Shown in pieces: positions 32,353 through 45,941 of a stretch of DNA of 64,000 nt. Location of the stretch: contig NC_092349.1 of NCBI RefSeq assembly GCF_963676685.1, positions 41,741,426-41,805,425 of the forward strand. The letters run 5' to 3'. Position 1 is the first letter of the stretch; each line of letters begins with the position of its first letter. The translations under genes and the position numbers were made by a program. This DNA comes from Mytilus edulis (taxonomy: Eukaryota; Mollusca; Bivalvia; Mytilida; Mytilidae). The notes beneath the pieces are model-generated. The model made no database searches. It was not told where the DNA came from and saw nothing but the letters and a program-made list of their open reading frames with translations.

Positions 32353-32862
32353 GACAATTTTTACTAGCGTTACAACATATTCTGCCTAAATGCACTTTTT
32401 CACAAAGATCCGTTGAAAAAAATGCTGTTATTGTAGCTACATAACGGCATTTGAAATTAATTTTGTGCTTCGAAAGACTTACCAAACATGCAGCCATAAC
32501 CTTTCAGCGTCCTCGAATTCACCCTAGCGTCGCTATGACAATATTCGACAATGGAGAGGATCGACGTACTTCCTTGTGAAGTCAGACTTCAGTCAAAGCG
32601 CAAATTAACGATTGTAAACTGAAAATTTCGTGTTTTTTCCTAATTTGACAAATTTACCGGTAAAGTTATATTCGTTCGTTACGACTTGTAGTGACTTAGG
32701 AATTCGTCTGTCGACCTTTTTATAACAGTTTTATCAAGGTAAATATGAACATGCCGCGGGACAAAATAAAATGAAGGTCCCGGGAAAATGAAAATAAGAG
32801 GACAGGTGAAGGAGCTAGAAGAAGATATATAGGAACACACAGAGAAAATTATAAAAAGGAAT

Positions 32863-32980
32863 GTCTACAACACCCGGTATTCCCAGGCGGTCACCCATCC
32901 AAGTACTAACCGAGCTCGACGCTGCTTAACTGCGGTGATCGGACGAGAACCGGTGTTTTCAGCGTGATATGGTCGTAGAC
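32863..32980 (-). rRNA. 5S ribosomal RNA, unit 16
   Basis: Unchanged gene, interior form. Confidence 0.96.
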
Positions 32981-33286
32981 ACTAAGGTGAGCAAAATAAA
33001 GGAATATAAAGCTAAGAAACGCGGGAAGTATATATATGGAATCATCACTTTGATATTGAAATAGAAACTGTTTTCGACATGAGATTTTTATACAGAAAAC
33101 TTATGAAACGGATGAAATTTATACAGATATGAGATCAATCGATGAAATACAGTTTGCCATTTGTAGTTTCTGTCCTCCATAATTTCAATTTTCAAGTTCA
33201 CTAGAAAGTTGATTTCAAGGATATGTGCGAATTTACAGAAACGACGTCCACGAATTACATGGGTATTAAAATGCACAACTACATAC

Positions 33287-33359
33287 GCCTCCGTGGCCCA
33301 ATGGATAAGGCACCGGCCTCCTAAGCCGGGGATTGCGGGTTCGAGTCCCGTCGGAGGTA
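33287..33359 (+). tRNA. tRNA-Arg(CCT), unit 16
   Basis: Intact, interior form. Confidence 0.96.
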
Positions 33360-33869
33360 GACAATTTTTACTAGCGTTACAACATATTCTGCCTAAATGC
33401 ACTTTTTCACAAAGATCCGTTGAAAAAAATGCTGTTATTGTAGCTACATAACGGCATTTGAAATTAATTTTGTGCTTCGAAAGACTTACCAAACATGCAG
33501 CCATAACCTTTCAGCGTCCTCGAATTCACCCTAGCGTCGCTATGACAATATTCGACAATGGAGAGGATCGACGTACTTCCTTGTGAAGTCAGACTTCAGT
33601 CAAAGCGCAAATTAACGATTGTAAACTGAAAATTTCGTGTTTTTTCCTAATTTGACAAATTTACCGGTAAAGTTATATTCGTTCGTTACGACTTGTAGTG
33701 ACTTAGGAATTCGTCTGTCGACCTTTTTATAACAGTTTTATCAAGGTAAATATGAACATGCCGCGGGACAAAATAAAATGAAGGTCCCGGGAAAATGAAA
33801 ATAAGAGGACAGGTGAAGGAGCTAGAAGAAGATATATAGGAACACACAGAGAAAATTATAAAAAGGAAT

Positions 33870-33987
33870 GTCTACAACACCCGGTATTCCCAGGCGGTCA
33901 CCCATCCAAGTACTAACCGAGCTCGACGCTGCTTAACTGCGGTGATCGGACGAGAACCGGTGTTTTCAGCGTGATATGGTCGTAGAC
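33870..33987 (-). rRNA. 5S ribosomal RNA, unit 17
   Basis: Unchanged gene, interior form. Confidence 0.96.
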
Positions 33988-34293
33988 ACTAAGGTGAGCA
34001 AAATAAAGGAATATAAAGCTAAGAAACGCGGGAAGTATATATATGGAATCATCACTTTGATATTGAAATAGAAACTGTTTTCGACATGAGATTTTTATAC
34101 AGAAAACTTATGAAACGGATGAAATTTATACAGATATGAGATCAATCGATGAAATACAGTTTGCCATTTGTAGTTTCTGTCCTCCATAATTTCAATTTTC
34201 AAGTTCACTAGAAAGTTGATTTCAAGGATATGTGCGAATTTACAGAAACGACGTCCACGAATTACATGGGTATTAAAATGCACAACTACATAC

Positions 34294-34366
34294 GCCTCCG
34301 TGGCCCAATGGATAAGGCACCGGCCTCCTAAGCCGGGGATTGCGGGTTCGAGTCCCGTCGGAGGTA
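34294..34366 (+). tRNA. tRNA-Arg(CCT), unit 17
   Basis: Intact, interior form. Confidence 0.96.
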
Positions 34367-34876
34367 GACAATTTTTACTAGCGTTACAACATATTCTGCC
34401 TAAATGCACTTTTTCACAAAGATCCGTTGAAAAAAATGCTGTTATTGTAGCTACATAACGGCATTTGAAATTAATTTTGTGCTTCGAAAGACTTACCAAA
34501 CATGCAGCCATAACCTTTCAGCGTCCTCGAATTCACCCTAGCGTCGCTATGACAATATTCGACAATGGAGAGGATCGACGTACTTCCTTGTGAAGTCAGA
34601 CTTCAGTCAAAGCGCAAATTAACGATTGTAAACTGAAAATTTCGTGTTTTTTCCTAATTTGACAAATTTACCGGTAAAGTTATATTCGTTCGTTACGACT
34701 TGTAGTGACTTAGGAATTCGTCTGTCGACCTTTTTATAACAGTTTTATCAAGGTAAATATGAACATGCCGCGGGACAAAATAAAATGAAGGTCCCGGGAA
34801 AATGAAAATAAGAGGACAGGTGAAGGAGCTAGAAGAAGATATATAGGAACACACAGAGAAAATTATAAAAAGGAAT

Positions 34877-34994
34877 GTCTACAACACCCGGTATTCCCAG
34901 GCGGTCACCCATCCAAGTACTAACCGAGCTCGACGCTGCTTAACTGCGGTGATCGGACGAGAACCGGTGTTTTCAGCGTGATATGGTCGTAGAC
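34877..34994 (-). rRNA. 5S ribosomal RNA, unit 18
   Basis: Unchanged gene, interior form. Confidence 0.96.
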
Positions 34995-35300
34995 ACTAAG
35001 GTGAGCAAAATAAAGGAATATAAAGCTAAGAAACGCGGGAAGTATATATATGGAATCATCACTTTGATATTGAAATAGAAACTGTTTTCGACATGAGATT
35101 TTTATACAGAAAACTTATGAAACGGATGAAATTTATACAGATATGAGATCAATCGATGAAATACAGTTTGCCATTTGTAGTTTCTGTCCTCCATAATTTC
35201 AATTTTCAAGTTCACTAGAAAGTTGATTTCAAGGATATGTGCGAATTTACAGAAACGACGTCCACGAATTACATGGGTATTAAAATGCACAACTACATAC

Positions 35301-35373
35301 GCCTCCGTGGCCCAATGGATAAGGCACCGGCCTCCTAAGCCGGGGATTGCGGGTTCGAGTCCCGTCGGAGGTA
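35301..35373 (+). tRNA. tRNA-Arg(CCT), unit 18
   Basis: Intact, interior form. Confidence 0.96.
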
Positions 35374-35883
35374 GACAATTTTTACTAGCGTTACAACATA
35401 TTCTGCCTAAATGCACTTTTTCACAAAGATCCGTTGAAAAAAATGCTGTTATTGTAGCTACATAACGGCATTTGAAATTAATTTTGTGCTTCGAAAGACT
35501 TACCAAACATGCAGCCATAACCTTTCAGCGTCCTCGAATTCACCCTAGCGTCGCTATGACAATATTCGACAATGGAGAGGATCGACGTACTTCCTTGTGA
35601 AGTCAGACTTCAGTCAAAGCGCAAATTAACGATTGTAAACTGAAAATTTCGTGTTTTTTCCTAATTTGACAAATTTACCGGTAAAGTTATATTCGTTCGT
35701 TACGACTTGTAGTGACTTAGGAATTCGTCTGTCGACCTTTTTATAACAGTTTTATCAAGGTAAATATGAACATGCCGCGGGACAAAATAAAATGAAGGTC
35801 CCGGGAAAATGAAAATAAGAGGACAGGTGAAGGAGCTAGAAGAAGATATATAGGAACACACAGAGAAAATTATAAAAAGGAAT

Positions 35884-36001
35884 GTCTACAACACCCGGTA
35901 TTCCCAGGCGGTCACCCATCCAAGTACTAACCGAGCTCGACGCTGCTTAACTGCGGTGATCGGACGAGAACCGGTGTTTTCAGCGTGATATGGTCGTAGA
36001 C
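35884..36001 (-). rRNA. 5S ribosomal RNA, unit 19
   Basis: Unchanged gene, interior form. Confidence 0.96.
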
Positions 36002-36307
36002 ACTAAGGTGAGCAAAATAAAGGAATATAAAGCTAAGAAACGCGGGAAGTATATATATGGAATCATCACTTTGATATTGAAATAGAAACTGTTTTCGACA
36101 TGAGATTTTTATACAGAAAACTTATGAAACGGATGAAATTTATACAGATATGAGATCAATCGATGAAATACAGTTTGCCATTTGTAGTTTCTGTCCTCCA
36201 TAATTTCAATTTTCAAGTTCACTAGAAAGTTGATTTCAAGGATATGTGCGAATTTACAGAAACGACGTCCACGAATTACATGGGTATTAAAATGCACAAC
36301 TACATAC

Positions 36308-36380
36308 GCCTCCGTGGCCCAATGGATAAGGCACCGGCCTCCTAAGCCGGGGATTGCGGGTTCGAGTCCCGTCGGAGGTA
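36308..36380 (+). tRNA. tRNA-Arg(CCT), unit 19
   Basis: Intact. The spacer between this gene and the next 5S is 504 bp because of a 6-bp loss at about 36,769. Confidence 0.96.
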
Positions 36381-36884
36381 GACAATTTTTACTAGCGTTA
36401 CAACATATTCTGCCTAAATGCACTTTTTCACAAAGATCCGTTGAAAAAAATGCTGTTATTGTAGCTACATAACGGCATTTGAAATTAATTTTGTGCTTCG
36501 AAAGACTTACCAAACATGCAGCCATAACCTTTCAGCGTCCTCGAATTCACCCTAGCGTCGCTATGACAATATTCGACAATGGAGAGGATCGACGTACTTC
36601 CTTGTGAAGTCAGACTTCAGTCAAAGCGCAAATTAACGATTGTAAACTGAAAATTTCGTGTTTTTTCCTAATTTGACAAATTTACCGGTAAAGTTATATT
36701 CGTTCGTTACGACTTGTAGTGACTTAGGAATTCGTCTGTCGACCTTTTTATAACAGTTTTATCAAGGTGAACATGCCGCGGGACAAAATAAAATGAAGGT
36801 CCCGGGAAAATGAAAATAAGAGGACAGGTGAAGGAGCTAGAAGAAGATATATAGGAACACACAGAGAAAATTATAAAAAGGAAT

Positions 36885-37002
36885 GTCTACAACACCCGGT
36901 ATTCCCAGGCGGTCACCCATCCAAGTACTAACCGAGCTCGACGCTGCTTAACTGCGGTGATCGGACGAGAACCGGTGTTTTCAGCGTGATATGGTCGTAG
37001 AC
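36885..37002 (-). rRNA. 5S ribosomal RNA, unit 20
   Basis: Unchanged gene; its 3' flank carries the 6-bp loss, about 115 bp downstream of the gene. Confidence 0.96.
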
Positions 37003-37308
37003 ACTAAGGTGAGCAAAATAAAGGAATATAAAGCTAAGAAACGCGGGAAGTATATATATGGAATCATCACTTTGATATTGAAATAGAAACTGTTTTCGAC
37101 ATGAGATTTTTATACAGAAAACTTATGAAACGGATGAAATTTATACAGATATGAGATCAATCGATGAAATACAGTTTGCCATTTGTAGTTTCTGTCCTCC
37201 ATAATTTCAATTTTCAAGTTCACTAGAAAGTTGATTTCAAGGATATGTGCGAATTTACAGAAACGACGTCCACGAATTACATGGGTATTAAAATGCACAA
37301 CTACATAC

Positions 37309-37381
37309 GCCTCCGTGGCCCAATGGATAAGGCACCGGCCTCCTAAGCCGGGGATTGCGGGTTCGAGTCCCGTCGGAGGTA
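37309..37381 (+). tRNA. tRNA-Arg(CCT), unit 20
   Basis: Intact, interior form. Confidence 0.96.
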
Positions 37382-37891
37382 GACAATTTTTACTAGCGTT
37401 ACAACATATTCTGCCTAAATGCACTTTTTCACAAAGATCCGTTGAAAAAAATGCTGTTATTGTAGCTACATAACGGCATTTGAAATTAATTTTGTGCTTC
37501 GAAAGACTTACCAAACATGCAGCCATAACCTTTCAGCGTCCTCGAATTCACCCTAGCGTCGCTATGACAATATTCGACAATGGAGAGGATCGACGTACTT
37601 CCTTGTGAAGTCAGACTTCAGTCAAAGCGCAAATTAACGATTGTAAACTGAAAATTTCGTGTTTTTTCCTAATTTGACAAATTTACCGGTAAAGTTATAT
37701 TCGTTCGTTACGACTTGTAGTGACTTAGGAATTCGTCTGTCGACCTTTTTATAACAGTTTTATCAAGGTAAATATGAACATGCCGCGGGACAAAATAAAA
37801 TGAAGGTCCCGGGAAAATGAAAATAAGAGGACAGGTGAAGGAGCTAGAAGAAGATATATAGGAACACACAGAGAAAATTATAAAAAGGAAT

Positions 37892-38009
37892 GTCTACAAC
37901 ACCCGGTATTCCCAGGCGGTCACCCATCCAAGTACTAACCGAGCTCGACGCTGCTTAACTGCGGTGATCGGACGAGAACCGGTGTTTTCAGCGTGATATG
38001 GTCGTAGAC
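37892..38009 (-). rRNA. 5S ribosomal RNA, unit 21
   Basis: Unchanged gene, interior form. Confidence 0.96.
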
Positions 38010-38315
38010 ACTAAGGTGAGCAAAATAAAGGAATATAAAGCTAAGAAACGCGGGAAGTATATATATGGAATCATCACTTTGATATTGAAATAGAAACTGT
38101 TTTCGACATGAGATTTTTATACAGAAAACTTATGAAACGGATGAAATTTATACAGATATGAGATCAATCGATGAAATACAGTTTGCCATTTGTAGTTTCT
38201 GTCCTCCATAATTTCAATTTTCAAGTTCACTAGAAAGTTGATTTCAAGGATATGTGCGAATTTACAGAAACGACGTCCACGAATTACATGGGTATTAAAA
38301 TGCACAACTACATAC

Positions 38316-38388
38316 GCCTCCGTGGCCCAATGGATAAGGCACCGGCCTCCTAAGCCGGGGATTGCGGGTTCGAGTCCCGTCGGAGGTA
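38316..38388 (+). tRNA. tRNA-Arg(CCT), unit 21
   Basis: Intact, interior form. Confidence 0.96.
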
Positions 38389-38898
38389 GACAATTTTTAC
38401 TAGCGTTACAACATATTCTGCCTAAATGCACTTTTTCACAAAGATCCGTTGAAAAAAATGCTGTTATTGTAGCTACATAACGGCATTTGAAATTAATTTT
38501 GTGCTTCGAAAGACTTACCAAACATGCAGCCATAACCTTTCAGCGTCCTCGAATTCACCCTAGCGTCGCTATGACAATATTCGACAATGGAGAGGATCGA
38601 CGTACTTCCTTGTGAAGTCAGACTTCAGTCAAAGCGCAAATTAACGATTGTAAACTGAAAATTTCGTGTTTTTTCCTAATTTGACAAATTTACCGGTAAA
38701 GTTATATTCGTTCGTTACGACTTGTAGTGACTTAGGAATTCGTCTGTCGACCTTTTTATAACAGTTTTATCAAGGTAAATATGAACATGCCGCGGGACAA
38801 AATAAAATGAAGGTCCCGGGAAAATGAAAATAAGAGGACAGGTGAAGGAGCTAGAAGAAGATACATAGGAACACACAGAGAAAATTATAAAAAGGAAT

Positions 38899-39016
38899 GT
38901 CTACAACACCCGGTATTCCCAGGCGGTCACCCATCCAAGTACTAACCGAGCTCGACGCTGCTTAACTGCGGTGATCGGACGAGAACCGGTGTTTTCAGCG
39001 TGATATGGTCGTAGAC
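38899..39016 (-). rRNA. 5S ribosomal RNA, unit 22
   Basis: Unchanged gene; its 3' flank has the GATACATAGG variant (near 38,861). Confidence 0.96.
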
Positions 39017-39322
39017 ACTAAGGTGAGCAAAATAAAGGAATATAAAGCTAAGAAACGCGGGAAGTATATATATGGAATCATCACTTTGATATTGAAATAG
39101 AAACTGTTTTCGACATGAGATTTTTATACAGAAAACTTATGAAACGGATGAAATTTATACAGATATGAGATCAATCGATGAAATACAGTTTGCCATTTGT
39201 AGTTTCTGTCCTCCATAATTTCAATTTTCAAGTTCACTAGAAAGTTGATTTCAAGGATATGTGCGAATTTACAGAAACGACGTCCACGAATTACATGGGT
39301 ATTAAAATGCACAACTACATAC

Positions 39323-39395
39323 GCCTCCGTGGCCCAATGGATAAGGCACCGGCCTCCTAAGCCGGGGATTGCGGGTTCGAGTCCCGTCGGAGGTA
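39323..39395 (+). tRNA. tRNA-Arg(CCT), unit 22
   Basis: Intact. The following spacer has the second 6-bp loss, at about 39,782. Confidence 0.96.
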
Positions 39396-39899
39396 GACAA
39401 TTTTTACTAGCGTTACAACATATTCTGCCTAAATGCACTTTTTCACAAAGATCCGTTGAAAAAAATGCTGTTATTGTAGCTACATAACGGCATTTGAAAT
39501 TAATTTTGTGCTTCGAAAGACTTACCAAACATGCAGCCATAACCTTTCAGCGTCCTCGAATTCACCCTAGCGTCGCTATGACAATATTCGACAATGGAGA
39601 GGATCGACGTACTTCCTTGTGAAGTCAGACTTCAGTCAAAGCGCAAATTAACGATTGTAAACTGAAAATTTCGTGTTTTTTCCTAATTTGACAAATTTAC
39701 CGGTAAAGTTATATTCGTTCGTTACGACTTGTAGTGACTTAGGAATTCGTCTGTCGACCTTTTTATAACAGTTTTATCAAGGTGAACATGCCGCGGGACA
39801 AAATAAAATGAAGGTCCCGGGAAAATGAAAATAAGAGGACAGGTGAAGGAGCTAGAAGAAGATATATAGGAACACACAGAGAAAATTATAAAAAGGAAT

Positions 39900-40017
39900 G
39901 TCTACAACACCCGGTATTCCCAGGCGGTCACCCATCCAAGTACTAACCGAGCTCGACGCTGCTTAACTGCGGTGATCGGACGAGAACCGGTGTTTTCAGC
40001 GTGATATGGTCGTAGAC
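39900..40017 (-). rRNA. 5S ribosomal RNA, unit 23
   Basis: Unchanged gene; 3' flank with the same 6-bp loss as unit 20, three units away. Confidence 0.96.
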
Positions 40018-40323
40018 ACTAAGGTGAGCAAAATAAAGGAATATAAAGCTAAGAAACGCGGGAAGTATATATATGGAATCATCACTTTGATATTGAAATA
40101 GAAACTGTTTTCGACATGAGATTTTTATACAGAAAACTTATGAAACGGATGAAATTTATACAGATATGAGATCAATCGATGAAATACAGTTTGCCATTTG
40201 TAGTTTCTGTCCTCCATAATTTCAATTTTCAAGTTCACTAGAAAGTTGATTTCAAGGATATGTGCGAATTTACAGAAACGACGTCCACGAATTACATGGG
40301 TATTAAAATGCACAACTACATAC

Positions 40324-40396
40324 GCCTCCGTGGCCCAATGGATAAGGCACCGGCCTCCTAAGCCGGGGATTGCGGGTTCGAGTCCCGTCGGAGGTA
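40324..40396 (+). tRNA. tRNA-Arg(CCT), unit 23
   Basis: Intact, interior form. Confidence 0.96.
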
Positions 40397-40906
40397 GACA
40401 ATTTTTACTAGCGTTACAACATATTCTGCCTAAATGCACTTTTTCACAAAGATCCGTTGAAAAAAATGCTGTTATTGTAGCTACATAACGGCATTTGAAA
40501 TTAATTTTGTGCTTCGAAAGACTTACCAAACATGCAGCCATAACCTTTCAGCGTCCTCGAATTCACCCTAGCGTCGCTATGACAATATTCGACAATGGAG
40601 AGGATCGACGTACTTCCTTGTGAAGTCAGACTTCAGTCAAAGCGCAAATTAACGATTGTAAACTGAAAATTTCGTGTTTTTTCCTAATTTGACAAATTTA
40701 CCGGTAAAGTTATATTCGTTCGTTACGACTTGTAGTGACTTAGGAATTCGTCTGTCGACCTTTTTATAACAGTTTTATCAAGGTAAATATGAACATGCCG
40801 CGGGACAAAATAAAATGAAGGTCCCGGGAAAATGAAAATAAGAGGACAGGTGAAGGAGCTAGAAGAAGATACATAGGAACACACAGAGAAAATTATAAAA
40901 AGGAAT

Positions 40907-41024
40907 GTCTACAACACCCGGTATTCCCAGGCGGTCACCCATCCAAGTACTAACCGAGCTCGACGCTGCTTAACTGCGGTGATCGGACGAGAACCGGTGT
41001 TTTCAGCGTGATATGGTCGTAGAC
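40907..41024 (-). rRNA. 5S ribosomal RNA, unit 24
   Basis: Unchanged gene; GATACATAGG variant in the 3' flank. Confidence 0.96.
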
Positions 41025-41330
41025 ACTAAGGTGAGCAAAATAAAGGAATATAAAGCTAAGAAACGCGGGAAGTATATATATGGAATCATCACTTTGATAT
41101 TGAAATAGAAACTGTTTTCGACATGAGATTTTTATACAGAAAACTTATGAAACGGATGAAATTTATACAGATATGAGATCAATCGATGAAATACAGTTTG
41201 CCATTTGTAGTTTCTGTCCTCCATAATTTCAATTTTCAAGTTCACTAGAAAGTTGATTTCAAGGATATGTGCGAATTTACAGAAACGACGTCCACGAATT
41301 ACATGGGTATTAAAATGCACAACTACATAC

Positions 41331-41403
41331 GCCTCCGTGGCCCAATGGATAAGGCACCGGCCTCCTAAGCCGGGGATTGCGGGTTCGAGTCCCGTCGGAG
41401 GTA
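41331..41403 (+). tRNA. tRNA-Arg(CCT), unit 24
   Basis: Intact, interior form. Confidence 0.96.
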
Positions 41404-41913
41404 GACAATTTTTACTAGCGTTACAACATATTCTGCCTAAATGCACTTTTTCACAAAGATCCGTTGAAAAAAATGCTGTTATTGTAGCTACATAACGGCA
41501 TTTGAAATTAATTTTGTGCTTCGAAAGACTTACCAAACATGCAGCCATAACCTTTCAGCGTCCTCGAATTCACCCTAGCGTCGCTATGACAATATTCGAC
41601 AATGGAGAGGATCGACGTACTTCCTTGTGAAGTCAGACTTCAGTCAAAGCGCAAATTAACGATTGTAAACTGAAAATTTCGTGTTTTTTCCTAATTTGAC
41701 AAATTTACCGGTAAAGTTATATTCGTTCGTTACGACTTGTAGTGACTTAGGAATTCGTCTGTCGACCTTTTTATAACAGTTTTATCAAGGTAAATATGAA
41801 CATGCCGCGGGACAAAATAAAATGAAGGTCCCGGGAAAATGAAAATAAGAGGACAGGTGAAGGAGCTAGAAGAAGATACATAGGAACACACAGAGAAAAT
41901 TATAAAAAGGAAT

Positions 41914-42031
41914 GTCTACAACACCCGGTATTCCCAGGCGGTCACCCATCCAAGTACTAACCGAGCTCGACGCTGCTTAACTGCGGTGATCGGACGAGAA
42001 CCGGTGTTTTCAGCGTGATATGGTCGTAGAC
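41914..42031 (-). rRNA. 5S ribosomal RNA, unit 25
   Basis: Unchanged gene; GATACATAGG variant in the 3' flank. Confidence 0.96.
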
Positions 42032-42337
42032 ACTAAGGTGAGCAAAATAAAGGAATATAAAGCTAAGAAACGCGGGAAGTATATATATGGAATCATCACT
42101 TTGATATTGAAATAGAAACTGTTTTCGACATGAGATTTTTATACAGAAAACTTATGAAACGGATGAAATTTATACAGATATGAGATCAATCGATGAAATA
42201 CAGTTTGCCATTTGTAGTTTCTGTCCTCCATAATTTCAATTTTCAAGTTCACTAGAAAGTTGATTTCAAGGATATGTGCGAATTTACAGAAACGACGTCC
42301 ACGAATTACATGGGTATTAAAATGCACAACTACATAC

Positions 42338-42410
42338 GCCTCCGTGGCCCAATGGATAAGGCACCGGCCTCCTAAGCCGGGGATTGCGGGTTCGAGTCCC
42401 GTCGGAGGTA
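42338..42410 (+). tRNA. tRNA-Arg(CCT), unit 25
   Basis: Intact, interior form. Confidence 0.96.
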
Positions 42411-42920
42411 GACAATTTTTACTAGCGTTACAACATATTCTGCCTAAATGCACTTTTTCACAAAGATCCGTTGAAAAAAATGCTGTTATTGTAGCTACAT
42501 AACGGCATTTGAAATTAATTTTGTGCTTCGAAAGACTTACCAAACATGCAGCCATAACCTTTCAGCGTCCTCGAATTCACCCTAGCGTCGCTATGACAAT
42601 ATTCGACAATGGAGAGGATCGACGTACTTCCTTGTGAAGTCAGACTTCAGTCAAAGCGCAAATTAACGATTGTAAACTGAAAATTTCGTGTTTTTTCCTA
42701 ATTTGACAAATTTACCGGTAAAGTTATATTCGTTCGTTACGACTTGTAGTGACTTAGGAATTCGTCTGTCGACCTTTTTATAACAGTTTTATCAAGGTAA
42801 ATATGAACATGCCGCGGGACAAAATAAAATGAAGGTCCCGGGAAAATGAAAATAAGAGGACAGGTGAAGGAGCTAGAAGAAGATACATAGGAACACACAG
42901 AGAAAATTATAAAAAGGAAT

Positions 42921-43038
42921 GTCTACAACACCCGGTATTCCCAGGCGGTCACCCATCCAAGTACTAACCGAGCTCGACGCTGCTTAACTGCGGTGATCGG
43001 ACGAGAACCGGTGTTTTCAGCGTGATATGGTCGTAGAC
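42921..43038 (-). rRNA. 5S ribosomal RNA, unit 26
   Basis: Unchanged gene; GATACATAGG variant in the 3' flank, the third in a row. Confidence 0.96.
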
Positions 43039-43344
43039 ACTAAGGTGAGCAAAATAAAGGAATATAAAGCTAAGAAACGCGGGAAGTATATATATGGAAT
43101 CATCACTTTGATATTGAAATAGAAACTGTTTTCGACATGAGATTTTTATACAGAAAACTTATGAAACGGATGAAATTTATACAGATATGAGATCAATCGA
43201 TGAAATACAGTTTGCCATTTGTAGTTTCTGTCCTCCATAATTTCAATTTTCAAGTTCACTAGAAAGTTGATTTCAAGGATATGTGCGAATTTACAGAAAC
43301 GACGTCCACGAATTACATGGGTATTAAAATGCACAACTACATAC

Positions 43345-43417
43345 GCCTCCGTGGCCCAATGGATAAGGCACCGGCCTCCTAAGCCGGGGATTGCGGGTTC
43401 GAGTCCCGTCGGAGGTA
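43345..43417 (+). tRNA. tRNA-Arg(CCT), unit 26
   Basis: Intact, interior form. Confidence 0.96.
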
Positions 43418-43927
43418 GACAATTTTTACTAGCGTTACAACATATTCTGCCTAAATGCACTTTTTCACAAAGATCCGTTGAAAAAAATGCTGTTATTGTA
43501 GCTACATAACGGCATTTGAAATTAATTTTGTGCTTCGAAAGACTTACCAAACATGCAGCCATAACCTTTCAGCGTCCTCGAATTCACCCTAGCGTCGCTA
43601 TGACAATATTCGACAATGGAGAGGATCGACGTACTTCCTTGTGAAGTCAGACTTCAGTCAAAGCGCAAATTAACGATTGTAAACTGAAAATTTCGTGTTT
43701 TTTCCTAATTTGACAAATTTACCGGTAAAGTTATATTCGTTCGTTACGACTTGTAGTGACTTAGGAATTCGTCTGTCGACCTTTTTATAACAGTTTTATC
43801 AAGGTAAATATGAACATGCCGCGGGACAAAATAAAATGAAGGTCCCGGGAAAATGAAAATAAGAGGACAGGTGAAGGAGCTAGAAGAAGATATATAGGAA
43901 CACACAGAGAAAATTATAAAAAGGAAT

Positions 43928-44045
43928 GTCTACAACACCCGGTATTCCCAGGCGGTCACCCATCCAAGTACTAACCGAGCTCGACGCTGCTTAACTGCGG
44001 TGATCGGACGAGAACCGGTGTTTTCAGCGTGATATGGTCGTAGAC
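43928..44045 (-). rRNA. 5S ribosomal RNA, unit 27
   Basis: Unchanged gene; back to GATATATAGG in the 3' flank. Confidence 0.96.
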
Positions 44046-44351
44046 ACTAAGGTGAGCAAAATAAAGGAATATAAAGCTAAGAAACGCGGGAAGTATATAT
44101 ATGGAATCATCACTTTGATATTGAAATAGAAACTGTTTTCGACATGAGATTTTTATACAGAAAACTTATGAAACGGATGAAATTTATACAGATATGAGAT
44201 CAATCGATGAAATACAGTTTGCCATTTGTAGTTTCTGTCCTCCATAATTTCAATTTTCAAGTTCACTAGAAAGTTGATTTCAAGGATATGTGCGAATTTA
44301 CAGAAACGACGTCCACGAATTACATGGGTATTAAAATGCACAACTACATAC

Positions 44352-44424
44352 GCCTCCGTGGCCCAATGGATAAGGCACCGGCCTCCTAAGCCGGGGATTG
44401 CGGGTTCGAGTCCCGTCGGAGGTA
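44352..44424 (+). tRNA. tRNA-Arg(CCT), unit 27
   Basis: Intact, interior form. Confidence 0.96.
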
Positions 44425-44934
44425 GACAATTTTTACTAGCGTTACAACATATTCTGCCTAAATGCACTTTTTCACAAAGATCCGTTGAAAAAAATGCTGT
44501 TATTGTAGCTACATAACGGCATTTGAAATTAATTTTGTGCTTCGAAAGACTTACCAAACATGCAGCCATAACCTTTCAGCGTCCTCGAATTCACCCTAGC
44601 GTCGCTATGACAATATTCGACAATGGAGAGGATCGACGTACTTCCTTGTGAAGTCAGACTTCAGTCAAAGCGCAAATTAACGATTGTAAACTGAAAATTT
44701 CGTGTTTTTTCCTAATTTGACAAATTTACCGGTAAAGTTATATTCGTTCGTTACGACTTGTAGTGACTTAGGAATTCGTCTGTCGACCTTTTTATAACAG
44801 TTTTATCAAGGTAAATATGAACATGCCGCGGGACAAAATAAAATGAAGGTCCCGGGAAAATGAAAATAAGAGGACAGGTGAAGGAGCTAGAAGAAGATAT
44901 ATAGGAACACACAGAGAAAATTATAAAAAGGAAT

Positions 44935-45052
44935 GTCTACAACACCCGGTATTCCCAGGCGGTCACCCATCCAAGTACTAACCGAGCTCGACGCTGCTTA
45001 ACTGCGGTGATCGGACGAGAACCGGTGTTTTCAGCGTGATATGGTCGTAGAC
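44935..45052 (-). rRNA. 5S ribosomal RNA, unit 28
   Basis: Unchanged gene, interior form. Confidence 0.96.
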
Positions 45053-45358
45053 ACTAAGGTGAGCAAAATAAAGGAATATAAAGCTAAGAAACGCGGGAAG
45101 TATATATATGGAATCATCACTTTGATATTGAAATAGAAACTGTTTTCGACATGAGATTTTTATACAGAAAACTTATGAAACGGATGAAATTTATACAGAT
45201 ATGAGATCAATCGATGAAATACAGTTTGCCATTTGTAGTTTCTGTCCTCCATAATTTCAATTTTCAAGTTCACTAGAAAGTTGATTTCAAGGATATGTGC
45301 GAATTTACAGAAACGACGTCCACGAATTACATGGGTATTAAAATGCACAACTACATAC

Positions 45359-45431
45359 GCCTCCGTGGCCCAATGGATAAGGCACCGGCCTCCTAAGCCG
45401 GGGATTGCGGGTTCGAGTCCCGTCGGAGGTA
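45359..45431 (+). tRNA. tRNA-Arg(CCT), unit 28
   Basis: Intact; last tRNA before transposon copy A. Confidence 0.96.
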
Positions 45432-45941
45432 GACAATTTTTACTAGCGTTACAACATATTCTGCCTAAATGCACTTTTTCACAAAGATCCGTTGAAAAAA
45501 ATGCTGTTATTGTAGCTACATAACGGCATTTGAAATTAATTTTGTGCTTCGAAAGACTTACCAAACATGCAGCCATAACCTTTCAGCGTCCTCGAATTCA
45601 CCCTAGCGTCGCTATGACAATATTCGACAATGGAGAGGATCGACGTACTTCCTTGTGAAGTCAGACTTCAGTCAAAGCGCAAATTAACGATTGTAAACTG
45701 AAAATTTCGTGTTTTTTCCTAATTTGACAAATTTACCGGTAAAGTTATATTCGTTCGTTACGACTTGTAGTGACTTAGGAATTCGTCTGTCGACCTTTTT
45801 ATAACAGTTTTATCAAGGTAAATATGAACATGCCGCGGGACAAAATAAAATGAAGGTCCCGGGAAAATGAAAATAAGAGGACAGGTGAAGGAGCTAGAAG
45901 AAGATATATAGGAACACACAGAGAAAATTATAAAAAGGAAT

